A program made the position numbers and the translations under genes. A stretch of DNA of 24,911 bases from the NCBI GenBank assembly GCA_900764955.1, contig CAAFPY010000033.1, positions 1 to 24,911 on the forward strand. Reading direction: 5' to 3'. Position 1 is the stretch's first letter; each line of letters starts with the position of its first letter. This document shows, piece by piece, positions 1-7,125 of the stretch. The DNA is from an uncultured Collinsella sp. GTDB lineage: Bacteria > Actinomycetota > Coriobacteriia > Coriobacteriales > Coriobacteriaceae. The notes under the pieces are model-generated. The model searched no databases. It saw only the letters and a list, made by a program, of their open reading frames with translations, and had not been told where the DNA came from.

Positions 1-1232
1 ACGCAGCAGGCGATGGCGTAGTCGTCGCCGTGGTAGACGCGCATGACATCGTCGTTCTCGTACTGGATGGACGAGGAGGCGATGGAGGTCTTGGCGCAGA
101 ACTCCTTGAAGGCGTGCGGGAGGTTGGTGGACCACAGGACGGTCAGGTTGGGCTCAGGCGAGGTGCCCATGTTCTCCAGGGTGTGGAGGTAGCGGTAGCT
201 CATCTTGGTGACGAGGGTACGGCCATCGACGCCCATGCCGCCGATGGACTCGGTGACCCACTGCGGGTCGCCGGAGAACAGGTTCTGGTACTCGGGGGTA
301 CGGGCGAACTTGACCATGCGCAGCTTCATGATGAAGTGGTCGACGAACTCCTGGATCTGCTCCTCGGTGAAGGTGCCACATTTGAGGTCGCGCTCGGCAT
401 AGATGTCGATGAAGGTGGAGGTGCGGCCGATGGACATGGCAGCGCCGTTCTGGTCCTTCACGGCAGCCAGGTACGCGAGGTACATCCACTGGATGGCCTC
501 CTGGGTGTTGGCTGCGGGGCGGGAGATGTCGAAGCCATAGAGCTCACCGAGCTTGTTGAGCTGCTGGAGGGAGCGGATCTGCTCCTGGAGCTCCTCGCGG
601 TCGCGGATGTTCTCCTCGGTCATGACGCGCGGGGTGGAAGCCTTCTGGGCCTCCTTGTCGGCGATCAGCGCGTCGACGCCATAGAGGGCCACGCGGCGGT
701 AGTCGCCGATGATGCGGCCGCGGCCGTAGCCGTCGGGCAGGCCGGTGATGATGTGAGCGGAGCGGCAGGCGCGCATCTCGGGGGTGTACACGTCGAAGAC
801 GCCGGCGTTGTGGGTCTTGCGCTTGTTGGTGTAGATGTCCACGACCTCGGGATCGACCTCGTAGCCGTGCTGAGCAGCGGCCTGCATGGAGATGCGGATG
901 CCACCGTTGACATGCAGGGCGCGCTTGAGGGGCTTATCGGTCTGGAGGCCGACGATGGTCTCGCGCTCGGGGTGCTCGGCGTCGATGTAGCCGGCCGGAT
1001 GGGACAGGATGCCAGTGACGACCTTGGTGTCCATGTCCAGGACGCCGCCCTGCTCGCGCTCCTTAAGCAGAAGCGCCATGACATCGTCCCACAGCTTGAC
1101 GGTGCGCTCGGTGGGGCCCACCAGGAACGACTCATCGCCTTCGTACGGGGTGTAGTTCTTCTGGATGAAGTCGCGAACGTCAATCTCGTTGAGCCAATTG
1201 CCGCCCTCGAAGCCTTCCCATGCCTCCTGCAT
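1..1232 (-). CDS. pflB: Formate acetyltransferase (pyruvate formate-lyase), 5' part, cut by window edge
   Basis: Glycyl-radical enzyme converting pyruvate and CoA to acetyl-CoA and formate in anaerobic fermentation; cytoplasmic. Reading the minus strand from ATG at 1232 gives a protein starting MQEAWEGFEGGNW, followed by the near-invariant stretch VRDFIQKNYTPYEGDESFL, then IVGLQTD.PLKRAL, RKTHNAGVFDVYTPE, LTGLPDGYGRGRIIGDYRR and SIGGMGVDGRTLVTK, all typical of PflB. The visible part is 410 residues and stops at DDYAIACC: C409 and C410 match the catalytic pair C418/C419 of E. coli PflB. The C-terminal half with the glycyl-radical loop lies outside the window, so activity cannot be judged. A GAGGAG lies about 15 bases before the ATG, rather distant, so the exact start is slightly uncertain. 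The start matches the E. coli protein at AWEGF. Confidence 0.96.
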   Translation of the reverse strand, partial: MQEAWEGFEGGNWLNEIDVRDFIQKNYTPYEGDESFLVGPTERTVKLWDDVMALLLKEREQGGVLDMDTKVVTGILSHPAGYIDAEHPERETIVGLQTDKPLKRALHVNGGIRISMQAAAQHGYEVDPEVVDIYTNKRKTHNAGVFDVYTPEMRACRSAHIITGLPDGYGRGRIIGDYRRVALYGVDALIADKEAQKASTPRVMTEENIRDREELQEQIRSLQQLNKLGELYGFDISRPAANTQEAIQWMYLAYLAAVKDQNGAAMSIGRTSTFIDIYAERDLKCGTFTEEQIQEFVDHFIMKLRMVKFARTPEYQNLFSGDPQWVTESIGGMGVDGRTLVTKMSYRYLHTLENMGTSPEPNLTVLWSTNLPHAFKEFCAKTSIASSSIQYENDDVMRVYHGDDYAIACC

Positions 1233-1385
1233 TACCTGACCACGCTCCTCGTCGTGTATGCGGGGTGCTTCCACCCCAAATTTGGCATCTCCGCCCAACA
1301 ACCTTGAGCTTCGCATGTGCCACTCGCCGAAAAAACGCGTGCGCCCATGTGAAAAAAGCGGCCGTTGACCGAAGATTTATTCACA

Positions 1386-1429
1386 TTTGCAAGGATACCA
1401 TATGCGCTGGTTCTCAGAGGTATCGCAAA
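1386..1429. promoter_or_regulatory. Inverted repeat upstream of pflB (possible operator)
   Basis: TTTGCAAGGATACC (1386-1399) faces GGTATCGCAAA (1419-1429) across 19 bases. The GATACC/GGTATC cores are exact and the outer TTTGC/GCAAA also pair. It lies about 155-200 bases upstream of the pflB start. A second, wider pair, ATGTGAA (1347-1353) and TTCACAT (1380-1386), abuts it. Which regulator, if any, binds is unknown. Confidence 0.35.
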
Positions 1430-1559
1430 TGAGACTTTTTTCCATTCATATGTTGTGCTTTACAGGCGCGAGAGCGTCATTCGAACCCATGGCCATCGCC
1501 AGGGCCGAGTGGACGAGTTGAACCCCGCACAGGCATGGGGCCCGGAGGACGAACATGGA

Positions 1560-1628
1560 CGCCGAGGGTAACAATGTCGAAAACTTGGCGCGTTTTCGCC
1601 GCGATTTTTGACATTTTTACCCTCGGCG
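1560..1628. repeat. 69-bp near-perfect palindromic element
   Basis: Arms of 24 bases at 1560-1583 and 1605-1628 are inverted copies with two mismatches; both begin CGCCGAGGGTAA when read inward. The centre contains a further GGCG...CGCC pairing. The element sits between the 3' end of the ArsC-like gene and the pflB leader. It could be a dispersed palindromic repeat (MITE/REP-like) or act as a terminator for the minus-strand gene. It lacks a clean T-tract outside the stem, which favours a repeat element. Confidence 0.6.
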
Positions 1629-1704
1629 CCTTCGCCGCTCGCACCCGCGTCGCGAGGAGCCGCCGACGGACCTCACGCCTGCCACGCCTCAACCGCCTGA
1701 ATAG

Positions 1705-2046
1705 CTACTCCCAGCCCTTCCAGACGTCGGGGCAGTAGCCCACCGTCGCCTTGGAGCCGTTGCGCACGATGGGCTCGCGCAGCACCTGCTGGTTCTCGAG
1801 CAGCTTGTCGAACTTCTGGCTCTCGGCCAAATACGTGATGAGCGCGACCGTATCCTGGTCTTTCGCTTTGTCATCGATGAGTGCGTCGATGCCGCCAACC
1901 GCGCGAAGCACGCTTTGGAGCTCGCCCTTGCTCATTTCCTTCTCCCGCAAATCGATGAACTGGACCTTGATGCGACGCTCCTTGAAGTAGCGCTGCGCCT
2001 TCTTCGTATCGAAGCTCTTCTTGGTGCCGAAGATCTGAATGTTCAC
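1705..2046 (-). CDS. ArsC/Spx-fold protein lacking the active-site cysteine
   Basis: Small thioredoxin-fold protein of the arsenate reductase-like ArsC/Spx/YffB family. Translation from GTG at 2046 gives 113 residues, close to family size. GTG is chosen because GGAGG stands a few bases upstream and the product then begins directly with the first beta strand (NIQIFGTKKSFDTKKA). In family enzymes such as YffB this loop reads GIKNCDTIKKA; here the catalytic cysteine is replaced by Ser11. The only cysteine is C105 near the C-terminus (GYCPDVW). The conserved Arg-Pro segment near residue 90 is present as REPIV. Redox or arsenate reductase activity at the usual site is therefore unlikely; a binding or regulatory role is possible. 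It lies 87 bases downstream of the MFS gene on the same strand and may be co-transcribed with it. Confidence 0.8.
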   Translation of the reverse strand: MNIQIFGTKKSFDTKKAQRYFKERRIKVQFIDLREKEMSKGELQSVLRAVGGIDALIDDKAKDQDTVALITYLAESQKFDKLLENQQVLREPIVRNGSKATVGYCPDVWKGWE

Positions 2047-2133
2047 GAACAACCTCCACGGGATATGTCTTGCGCCACGCCGCACGACCGGGCACAGCTG
2101 CGGGCTTGCGCCGCGCCGCTCGAACGCGCGTGT

Positions 2134-3462
2134 CTACGACGCTGCCTTTTCTCGGCGGGCGACCTCATCGATCAGAATCGTGTCTCCGTGCCGCGCCGCC
2201 ACGATGGCGAACAGCATGAACATACCCATCACGGCGATATAGGCAAACAGCAGCCAGGGAGCGACATCCATGACGATGCCCGACAAGATGGGAGTTGCAA
2301 CCTGGGCCGCCATCGAGACCGTGTAATAGTAACCCGAGTAACGCCCGACGCTGTTGGCGTCGACCACCTCGAGCAGCATGGTGTAGACGCACATGTCGAC
2401 GCCGCCCAGCGCCACGCCGATCACGAGGAACACCAGGTAGAACACAGGGCTGAAACCAGGAATCAGCCACAGCGCAACGGGGAAGAGCGCCATGACCAGC
2501 GCGGAAACCACCGCGACGCGCTTGCGCCCGTACTTGAGCGACACGTTTGCCAACGGCACGTAACCCGCAAGGGCTCCCGCGATCGTCACGATGTTGATGA
2601 TGGCGTAGGAGCCGCCCTCCATGTTGTAGAACATATCCGCGTAGCGAGAGATGTTCGTGGTCATGGCGTTATAGCTCATGTAATAGAAGAACGTTGCGGC
2701 AAGCAGCATGGCCACGGAGAACAGTACCGAACGGTCGGTGATTTTTGCTCGACCGCCGGCCTCGGGCGAATCGTCCACCATGATCTCGGATTCCTCGATG
2801 CCCATCTTGAGGCTCTCATCGTGCATCTTCTGCACAAGCTTCGGCTCGCGCACGCGCACGGCGTACACCACCGCGGAGCCCAAGATCACCAGCGCCTGCA
2901 ACAGAAAGAGCGGGATGTAATTGGGCATGTCGCCCGCGGGAACCATCACCGCGATGGCAACGAGCATCACGCCGGTGCCAGCATACCCGACCATCTTTTG
3001 GATGGAGTCGGCCTTGGTGCGCAGCGGGCGCGGCGTGATGTCGCACACGATGGCGACCGTCATCGTCCGGTACATGCAGATGGCGAACAAGGTGAGCAGG
3101 ATCGCGAAGATGAGCAGAGGCAGGCTGCGCATGCCGTTTGCCACCGCGATGAGCGGCACGCTAAACGTCGCGATGACGGAGCCAACCAAAATGAACGGGG
3201 TACGGCGCCCCAGGCGGCTCGCACAGCGGTCGGACAAGATACCGAACAGCGGCAGCAGCACCAGGCCGAACACGTTGTCTATCGCCATCACCGCACCGGT
3301 GGTCATATTGTCCAGCCCAAACGTCCCCGTGAGCATCTTGGGCACGATGCCGTCGAATACCTGCCAAAAGCTGATCATGCCCATAAACGGCAGCGACGCA
3401 AGCGCCACGTGGGCGTAGTCAAGACGCGGAGCGCCCGCGCGCTTCGATGTTTTTCCAGCCAT
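2134..3462 (-). CDS. MFS transporter, sugar/cation symporter-like
   Basis: Predicted 442-residue inner-membrane transporter with about twelve hydrophobic segments and a long central cytoplasmic loop near residues 205-245. The loop between TM2 and TM3 carries SDRCASRLGRRTPFIL (about residues 77-92), the MFS A-motif variant found in the glycoside-pentoside-hexuronide:cation and sucrose-transporter-like groups (DRTRSRWGRRRPY type). The C-terminal half repeats the motif as KYGRKR. The substrate cannot be read from the sequence. The ATG has a GGGGAG Shine-Dalgarno, which overlaps the 9-base gap after the M20 peptidase stop, so the two genes form one transcription unit. The pairing suggests import linked to hydrolysis of a peptide or aminoacyl conjugate, but that is only inference from position. 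Confidence 0.85.
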   Translation of the reverse strand: MAGKTSKRAGAPRLDYAHVALASLPFMGMISFWQVFDGIVPKMLTGTFGLDNMTTGAVMAIDNVFGLVLLPLFGILSDRCASRLGRRTPFILVGSVIATFSVPLIAVANGMRSLPLLIFAILLTLFAICMYRTMTVAIVCDITPRPLRTKADSIQKMVGYAGTGVMLVAIAVMVPAGDMPNYIPLFLLQALVILGSAVVYAVRVREPKLVQKMHDESLKMGIEESEIMVDDSPEAGGRAKITDRSVLFSVAMLLAATFFYYMSYNAMTTNISRYADMFYNMEGGSYAIINIVTIAGALAGYVPLANVSLKYGRKRVAVVSALVMALFPVALWLIPGFSPVFYLVFLVIGVALGGVDMCVYTMLLEVVDANSVGRYSGYYYTVSMAAQVATPILSGIVMDVAPWLLFAYIAVMGMFMLFAIVAARHGDTILIDEVARREKAAS

Positions 3463-3471
3463 GACTCCCCC

Positions 3472-4986
3472 TTACTGGAGTTCTGCGAGATTGCTCAGGA
3501 ACGCGACGTAAAACTCGACGCCGCGCTTATATACGTCGACGCCGATCCGCTCGTTGGCGGTGTGCAGCAGCGAGCGCGCCTGCGCGGAATAGAAAACCCC
3601 GCCGAAACGGTACACGCGGTCGCAGATGGCGTTGAACGAGCGCGAATCCGTGCAGGAATTTTGCACGTAGGGAGCGAAGCCCGCCTCAGGATACACCCCC
3701 GCCACGCACCGGTGCAGATAGTTGAACGCTGGGTCGTTCTCAAACGGGCTCACCGGCGCCGGCTCGGTATAGGGCACGGCTTCGTTAATCTCGACGCTCA
3801 CGTAATCGGGGCTCACCCCGCACGCCTCGCACGTCTCCTCCGCGCTCCGGCGAGCCCGCGCAACGGCGTCTGCGACCGTCTCAAACGGGGCCACGCGCAC
3901 GTTGAAGTTCGCCTGGGCGACGGTGGGCAGCACGTTGTGGGCAGGCGACCCCTCAAGCTGCGTGAGGGCATACGTGGTGCGAATCATGGCCCCCATCTCG
4001 GGGTCTGCCGCCATGATCTTGCTCACCAAGGGGCGCGTGAGCCACAAGTTCGCAAAGACGCCTCTATATAGTGCAGAGCTGCGACTGCCGAGCTCCATGA
4101 GCGTAGCGTCGAGCGCACGGGTGAAATGCGGGGCGCCGGGATTCGCCGCGATGTCCTCGCACACGCGGGCGAGCAGACGCGGGGCATCGTTCTCCGCCGG
4201 GGTCGAAGCGTGCCCGCCGTCGGCGCGGACGGTGACGGTAAGGTCGACATGACCCTTTTCCGACACGCCCACCATCGCCACGGGCTCCGCCACGCCCAGG
4301 GGCGCGTCGGCGGCGACAGCGCCGCCTTCGTCCATAACCATATACGGGTGAATATCGTGGTCGCGCAGCCAAGCGACCGCCTGCTCCGCCGCCGGCCCTG
4401 ATACCTCCTCGCCATTCGAGGAGAAATACCAGACATCGCGCGGGGGAACAAAGCCCTCGCCCATCAGCGTCTCCATGGCCTCAAGCACCGCGGCGACGAT
4501 ATTCTTGGTGTCGAGCGCGCCGCGGGCCCAAATCTCGCCGTCGTGAATCTCGGCGCCAAAGGGATCGTGATCCCACGCTTGCCCCTCCACGGGAACCACG
4601 TCCTGATGGGCCATGAGCACGATCGGGTCGAGCGACGGATCGGCGCCCGGCCAGCGCAGCATCATGCCGAACTCGTCGAACATGGTAAGCTCGCACGCCT
4701 CGAACACGCGCGGGAACTGCTCACGCAGCGTGGGCACCCACGCTTCGAAGGGCGCGCGGTCAACCTGCGCGGGATCGTCGCGCGAAACCGTTGGGACACG
4801 CAAGAGGGCGCGGAAGCGTTCCACGGCATCGTCGCCGGCTTTGTACGCGCCCGCCGTGAGCGCCTCACCTGCGGGCGCGCTGGGCTTTAACAGTGAACTT
4901 TTCAGCGCACATGCCGCGGCCGTGGCGCCGAGAGCGACACCTGCGGCTCCCAATGCGGCGCCAGCGATTTTCACTTTGTTTCGCAT
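3472..4986 (-). CDS. M20 family metallopeptidase (carboxypeptidase PM20D1/CPS1-like), membrane-anchored
   Basis: Zinc-dependent hydrolase of amide or peptide bonds. From ATG at 4986 the product is 504 residues; a GAGGAG lies seven bases before it, and the longer upstream reading has no ribosome site. Residues 1-30 form a hydrophobic, Ala/Gly-rich anchor or signal segment. M20 metal and catalytic residues are present in order: H127 and D129 in AHQDVVP, D159 in ARGALDTKN, the E193-E194 pair in SNGEEVSG, D219 in VMDEGG, and H475 near the C-terminus in LLHTANERI. The overall pattern resembles eukaryotic carboxypeptidase S/PM20D1 more than short M20 dipeptidases. The gene leads a two-gene unit with the MFS transporter. 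The N-terminal anchor implies activity at the cell surface, but a lipobox is not convincing. Confidence 0.9.
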   Translation of the reverse strand: MRNKVKIAGAALGAAGVALGATAAACALKSSLLKPSAPAGEALTAGAYKAGDDAVERFRALLRVPTVSRDDPAQVDRAPFEAWVPTLREQFPRVFEACELTMFDEFGMMLRWPGADPSLDPIVLMAHQDVVPVEGQAWDHDPFGAEIHDGEIWARGALDTKNIVAAVLEAMETLMGEGFVPPRDVWYFSSNGEEVSGPAAEQAVAWLRDHDIHPYMVMDEGGAVAADAPLGVAEPVAMVGVSEKGHVDLTVTVRADGGHASTPAENDAPRLLARVCEDIAANPGAPHFTRALDATLMELGSRSSALYRGVFANLWLTRPLVSKIMAADPEMGAMIRTTYALTQLEGSPAHNVLPTVAQANFNVRVAPFETVADAVARARRSAEETCEACGVSPDYVSVEINEAVPYTEPAPVSPFENDPAFNYLHRCVAGVYPEAGFAPYVQNSCTDSRSFNAICDRVYRFGGVFYSAQARSLLHTANERIGVDVYKRGVEFYVAFLSNLAELQ

Positions 4987-5004
4987 GATTTCTCCTCGCA
5001 ACAC

Positions 5005-5038
5005 AAAAAGATGCGCCGCCCTCCGCGGGCAGCGCATC
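5005..5038 (-). terminator. Terminator-like hairpin just before the peptidase ribosome site
   Basis: On the minus strand GATGCGC pairs with GCGCATC (5010-5038 overall) with further GCCC/GGGC pairing inside, followed at once by TTTTT (5005-5009). This has the form of an intrinsic terminator, yet it ends only about 18 bases before the ATG at 4986, just upstream of the GAGGAG. It may end uppP transcription or work as an attenuator in the peptidase leader. Confidence 0.65.
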
Positions 5039-5065
5039 CTCTCTCCCCGACAACCGAGCAAAATC

Positions 5066-5093
5066 GTAGCACTCCATCATGGTGGAGTGCTAC
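5066..5093 (-). terminator. 11-bp perfect inverted repeat downstream of uppP
   Basis: GTAGCACTCCA (5066-5076) and TGGAGTGCTAC (5083-5093) are exact inverted copies around a 6-base loop. On the minus strand the hairpin is followed by GATTTTGC, a weak T-run. It lies about 120 bases after the uppP stop and about 80 before the peptidase start, so it may be the uppP terminator or the first stem of a two-stem leader. Confidence 0.5.
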
Positions 5094-5214
5094 GCAATTG
5101 CATTGTTATTGCACGCAATCAAGCGGTCGACGAGGCGGGCGAGGAGCGCCTCACGCCATAGCGGGACCTTGCACGCACAGCTCCGTGCGCAAGCGCTCGA
5201 TCACGGTGCGACGG

Positions 5215-6150
5215 CTACACCATGAAGAAGTAGGCGAGCACCACGACGCCGAGCACAATGCGGTAGATGCCGAACGCCGTGAAATCGTGACGGCGGACAA
5301 ACGCCATGAGCCACTTGATGGTGATGAGCGACACCACAAACGCCACCGCACAGCCCACGCCGAGGATGGCAAGACCGTTCGCATCGAACACGCCGCCCTT
5401 GATGAAAAACTTGACGAGCTTGAGGAAACTTGCGCCAAACATCACGGGAATCGCCAGGAAGAACGTGAATTTCGCGGCGACGGCGCGCGTGGTTCCCAAC
5501 AGCAAACCACCGATGATGGTTGAACCGGAACGCGAGGTGCCCGGGATGAGCGAGAGCACCTGGAAGCAGCCGATGCCGAGGGCCGTTTTGTAGGACAGGT
5601 CCTCAAGCGTGGTGATGGAGCCGAAGTCACCGCCATCGGTGGGCTCGGCGGCCGCTGCCGGAGCGGCGAAGTGAGCGCCACCCGGGCGTGAGCCGGGGAC
5701 GACGCCCTCGGCCGCCACGCGCGCGGCGAGCTTCTTTGCGCGCCACCGCTCAATCACGATGAACGCGATACCGTAAACGATGAGCGCGGTCGCGACGACG
5801 GTCGAGCTGTAGAGGTGCTCCTCCATGAAGTCATCGAGCGGGATACCGATGACCGCAGCGGGCAGGCAGCCCACGATGATCTTGCCCCACAGGCTCCAAG
5901 TGTCGCGGCACTCCTGCTTCGTCTTGCCAAAACCAAACGGCAGCAGCTCGCGGATGAACAGCACGCAAACGGCCAAAATGGCGCCGAGCTGGATGACCAC
6001 GAGAAACATGTTCCAAAATTCTTCGGTCACATTGAGCTTGATGAACTCGTCGACCAAGATCATGTGGCCCGTCGATGAGATGGGCAGCCACTCGGTGATG
6101 CCCTCGACAAGACCGAGAAACGCAGATTTGAGCAGTTCAATAATGTCCAA
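5215..6150 (-). CDS. uppP: Undecaprenyl-diphosphatase
   Basis: Integral membrane enzyme that dephosphorylates undecaprenyl diphosphate, recycling the lipid carrier for cell-wall synthesis; loss or overexpression affects bacitracin sensitivity. The diagnostic motifs are present: LVEGITEWLPISSTGH (residues 14-29) and LIPGTSRSGSTI (201-212), with multiple hydrophobic segments. I choose the TTG at 6150 as start: GGGAGG is seven bases upstream and the product MDIIELLKSAFLGLVEG aligns with the family N-terminus; a longer reading from ATG at 6222 adds residues not typical of the family. The 311-residue length exceeds the usual 265-285 because of an insertion at about 137-181, rich in Ala, Gly and Pro, in the central cytoplasmic loop. 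The gene is divergent from the stress-protein gene. Confidence 0.95.
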   Translation of the reverse strand: MDIIELLKSAFLGLVEGITEWLPISSTGHMILVDEFIKLNVTEEFWNMFLVVIQLGAILAVCVLFIRELLPFGFGKTKQECRDTWSLWGKIIVGCLPAAVIGIPLDDFMEEHLYSSTVVATALIVYGIAFIVIERWRAKKLAARVAAEGVVPGSRPGGAHFAAPAAAAEPTDGGDFGSITTLEDLSYKTALGIGCFQVLSLIPGTSRSGSTIIGGLLLGTTRAVAAKFTFFLAIPVMFGASFLKLVKFFIKGGVFDANGLAILGVGCAVAFVVSLITIKWLMAFVRRHDFTAFGIYRIVLGVVVLAYFFMV

Positions 6151-6318
6151 GGGGACCTCCCATACGACTTTCCGGTCACACGTCAAGGATGCGCCCCGGC
6201 GCGCGTGGCGCCAGGCGGGCATCCGCCGTGTATCCGTCCATTATCGCCTCCCCCGGTGCGCTGCACCGAAAAAGCGCGCCGTTCACGGCATATTTGCGCT
6301 TCCAATGTAATATGTGGG

Positions 6319-6324
6319 TATAAC
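6319..6324 (+). promoter_or_regulatory. Candidate -10 box of the universal stress protein gene
   Basis: TATAAC at 6319-6324 is the best -10-like hexamer in the uppP/usp divergent region, about 65 bases before the usp start. A TTGCGC stands 19 bases upstream, a long spacer, so the -35 assignment is weak. Confidence 0.35.
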
Positions 6325-6328
6325 CGTG

Positions 6329-6392
6329 GCATGGTAAAGCACTAATCGATGGGTCACACGGAGCCCGTCACAAGTCAGGGAGGTTACCATGC
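6329..6392 (+). promoter_or_regulatory. Leader inverted repeat that can cover the usp start codon
   Basis: GCATGGTAA at 6329-6337 is an exact inverted copy of TTACCATGC at 6384-6392, which contains the ATG (6389-6391) and lies directly after the GGGAGG ribosome site. If transcription starts a little after the TATAAC at 6319-6324, the 5' end of the mRNA could pair over the start codon. A chance repeat is possible. Confidence 0.4.
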
Positions 6393-6826
6393 ACGAGGGT
6401 TATTCCAAGGTATTTGTCGCCCTTGACGGCACCGATCAGCAGGATTTCGTTCTCGCGCGCGCCATCAAAGTCGCAGCCAACAACGGGGCATCGCTCATCA
6501 TCGGCCACGTGATCGACTCCACGGCGCTCGAGTCCGCCGGCTCCTACCCCGCCGACCTCGTCCAGGGCCTGCAGGACGCTTTCACCAACTCCATCATCGC
6601 CCAGGTCGAGGAGGCCAAGGCGAACGAGGATATCCCCTCCGTCGAGGTTATGATTCGCGCCGGCCGCATACGCGAGACCCTCAAAGACGAGATGCTCGAC
6701 GTCGTCCAGCCCGACTTGGTCCTGTGCGGCGCCCGCGGCCTGTCCTCCATCAAGTACGCGCTGCTCGGCTCCATCTCCACGTTCCTGCTGCGCAATACCG
6801 ACTGCGACATCCTCGTCGTAAAGTAG
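6389..6826 (+). CDS. Universal stress protein (UspA family)
   Basis: A 145-residue single-domain Usp protein, typical length, cytoplasmic. Beta strand 1 ends with the conserved Asp (KVFVALDGT, D13). The ATP-binding signature G-2X-G-9X-G(S/T) is intact: G114-A-R-G117 followed by nine residues and G127-S128, so it belongs to the nucleotide-binding type rather than the UspA type that lacks it. The start is clear from GGGAGG six bases before the ATG. The gene is monocistronic, with a strong terminator after it, and converges on xfp. Its leader can fold over the start codon (see 6329-6392). The physiological trigger cannot be read from the sequence. Confidence 0.93.
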   Translation: MHEGYSKVFVALDGTDQQDFVLARAIKVAANNGASLIIGHVIDSTALESAGSYPADLVQGLQDAFTNSIIAQVEEAKANEDIPSVEVMIRAGRIRETLKDEMLDVVQPDLVLCGARGLSSIKYALLGSISTFLLRNTDCDILVVK

Positions 6827-6874
6827 CGACGATCGCGACGCGGCGCATCGCCTCGCCCGAAGCCAAGACAAACG

Positions 6875-6912
6875 AAACGGGAGCCCGCTCACGATGGCGG
6901 GCTCCCGTTTTT
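6875..6912. terminator. Bidirectional intrinsic terminator between usp and xfp
   Basis: A 14-bp perfect stem (6875-6888 with 6897-6910, core ACGGGAGCCCGC) closes an 8-base loop and is followed on the plus strand by a T-run to 6912; A-residues precede the stem, so the minus strand also ends in T-rich sequence. It terminates usp and can serve xfp from the other side. Confidence 0.9.
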
Positions 6913-7053
6913 CTTCATCGCAACGGGGATAAAGCTCACGATGAGAGGCCGCGGTGCGTCGTCATCAACCTAAAGCTTGTACCGCCACGCGTCGCCGAGT
7001 GTACCGTCGCGACGAAACGCCGCGAAGTATCCTCTACATCGGCAGCATTAGAG

Positions 7054-7089
7054 CAACGGGCGGAGCGATGCCAACGGGCGGAGCGATGC
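7054..7089. repeat. 18-bp tandem repeat, two copies, downstream of xfp
   Basis: Two identical adjacent copies (7054-7071 and 7072-7089) of a unit beginning CAACGGGCGGAG. They lie 37 bases beyond the xfp stop, in the otherwise featureless stretch between the shared terminator and xfp. No function is evident; likely a slippage duplication. Confidence 0.75.
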
Positions 7090-7125
7090 GCAATCATTCA
7101 TCGACGGCCCCTTCCAGCCCGGTCG

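Larger units (their letters stand above)
1233..1704. other. Intergenic region: pflB leader/promoter and palindromic element
   Basis: No convincing gene in these 472 bases; the short ORFs here lack family resemblance and ribosome sites. The region holds a small hairpin in the pflB leader (GGGGTG at 1262-1267 pairing with CACCCC at 1272-1277), an inverted repeat at 1386-1429 and a long near-palindrome at 1560-1628, listed separately. The pflB promoter must lie here, but I cannot fix its -35/-10 boxes with confidence. Confidence 0.7.

Noticed and set aside
30..1307. Long plus-strand ORF of 425 codons opposite pflB
   Set aside because: Antisense shadow of pflB; the minus strand gives unmistakable PflB motifs and the plus-strand product is a Gly/Ala/Val/Asp-biased string with no family resemblance.
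1915..4071. 718-codon plus-strand ORF
   Set aside because: Lies opposite the ArsC-like, MFS and M20 genes; Arg/His-rich composition typical of the reverse frame of GC-rich genes.
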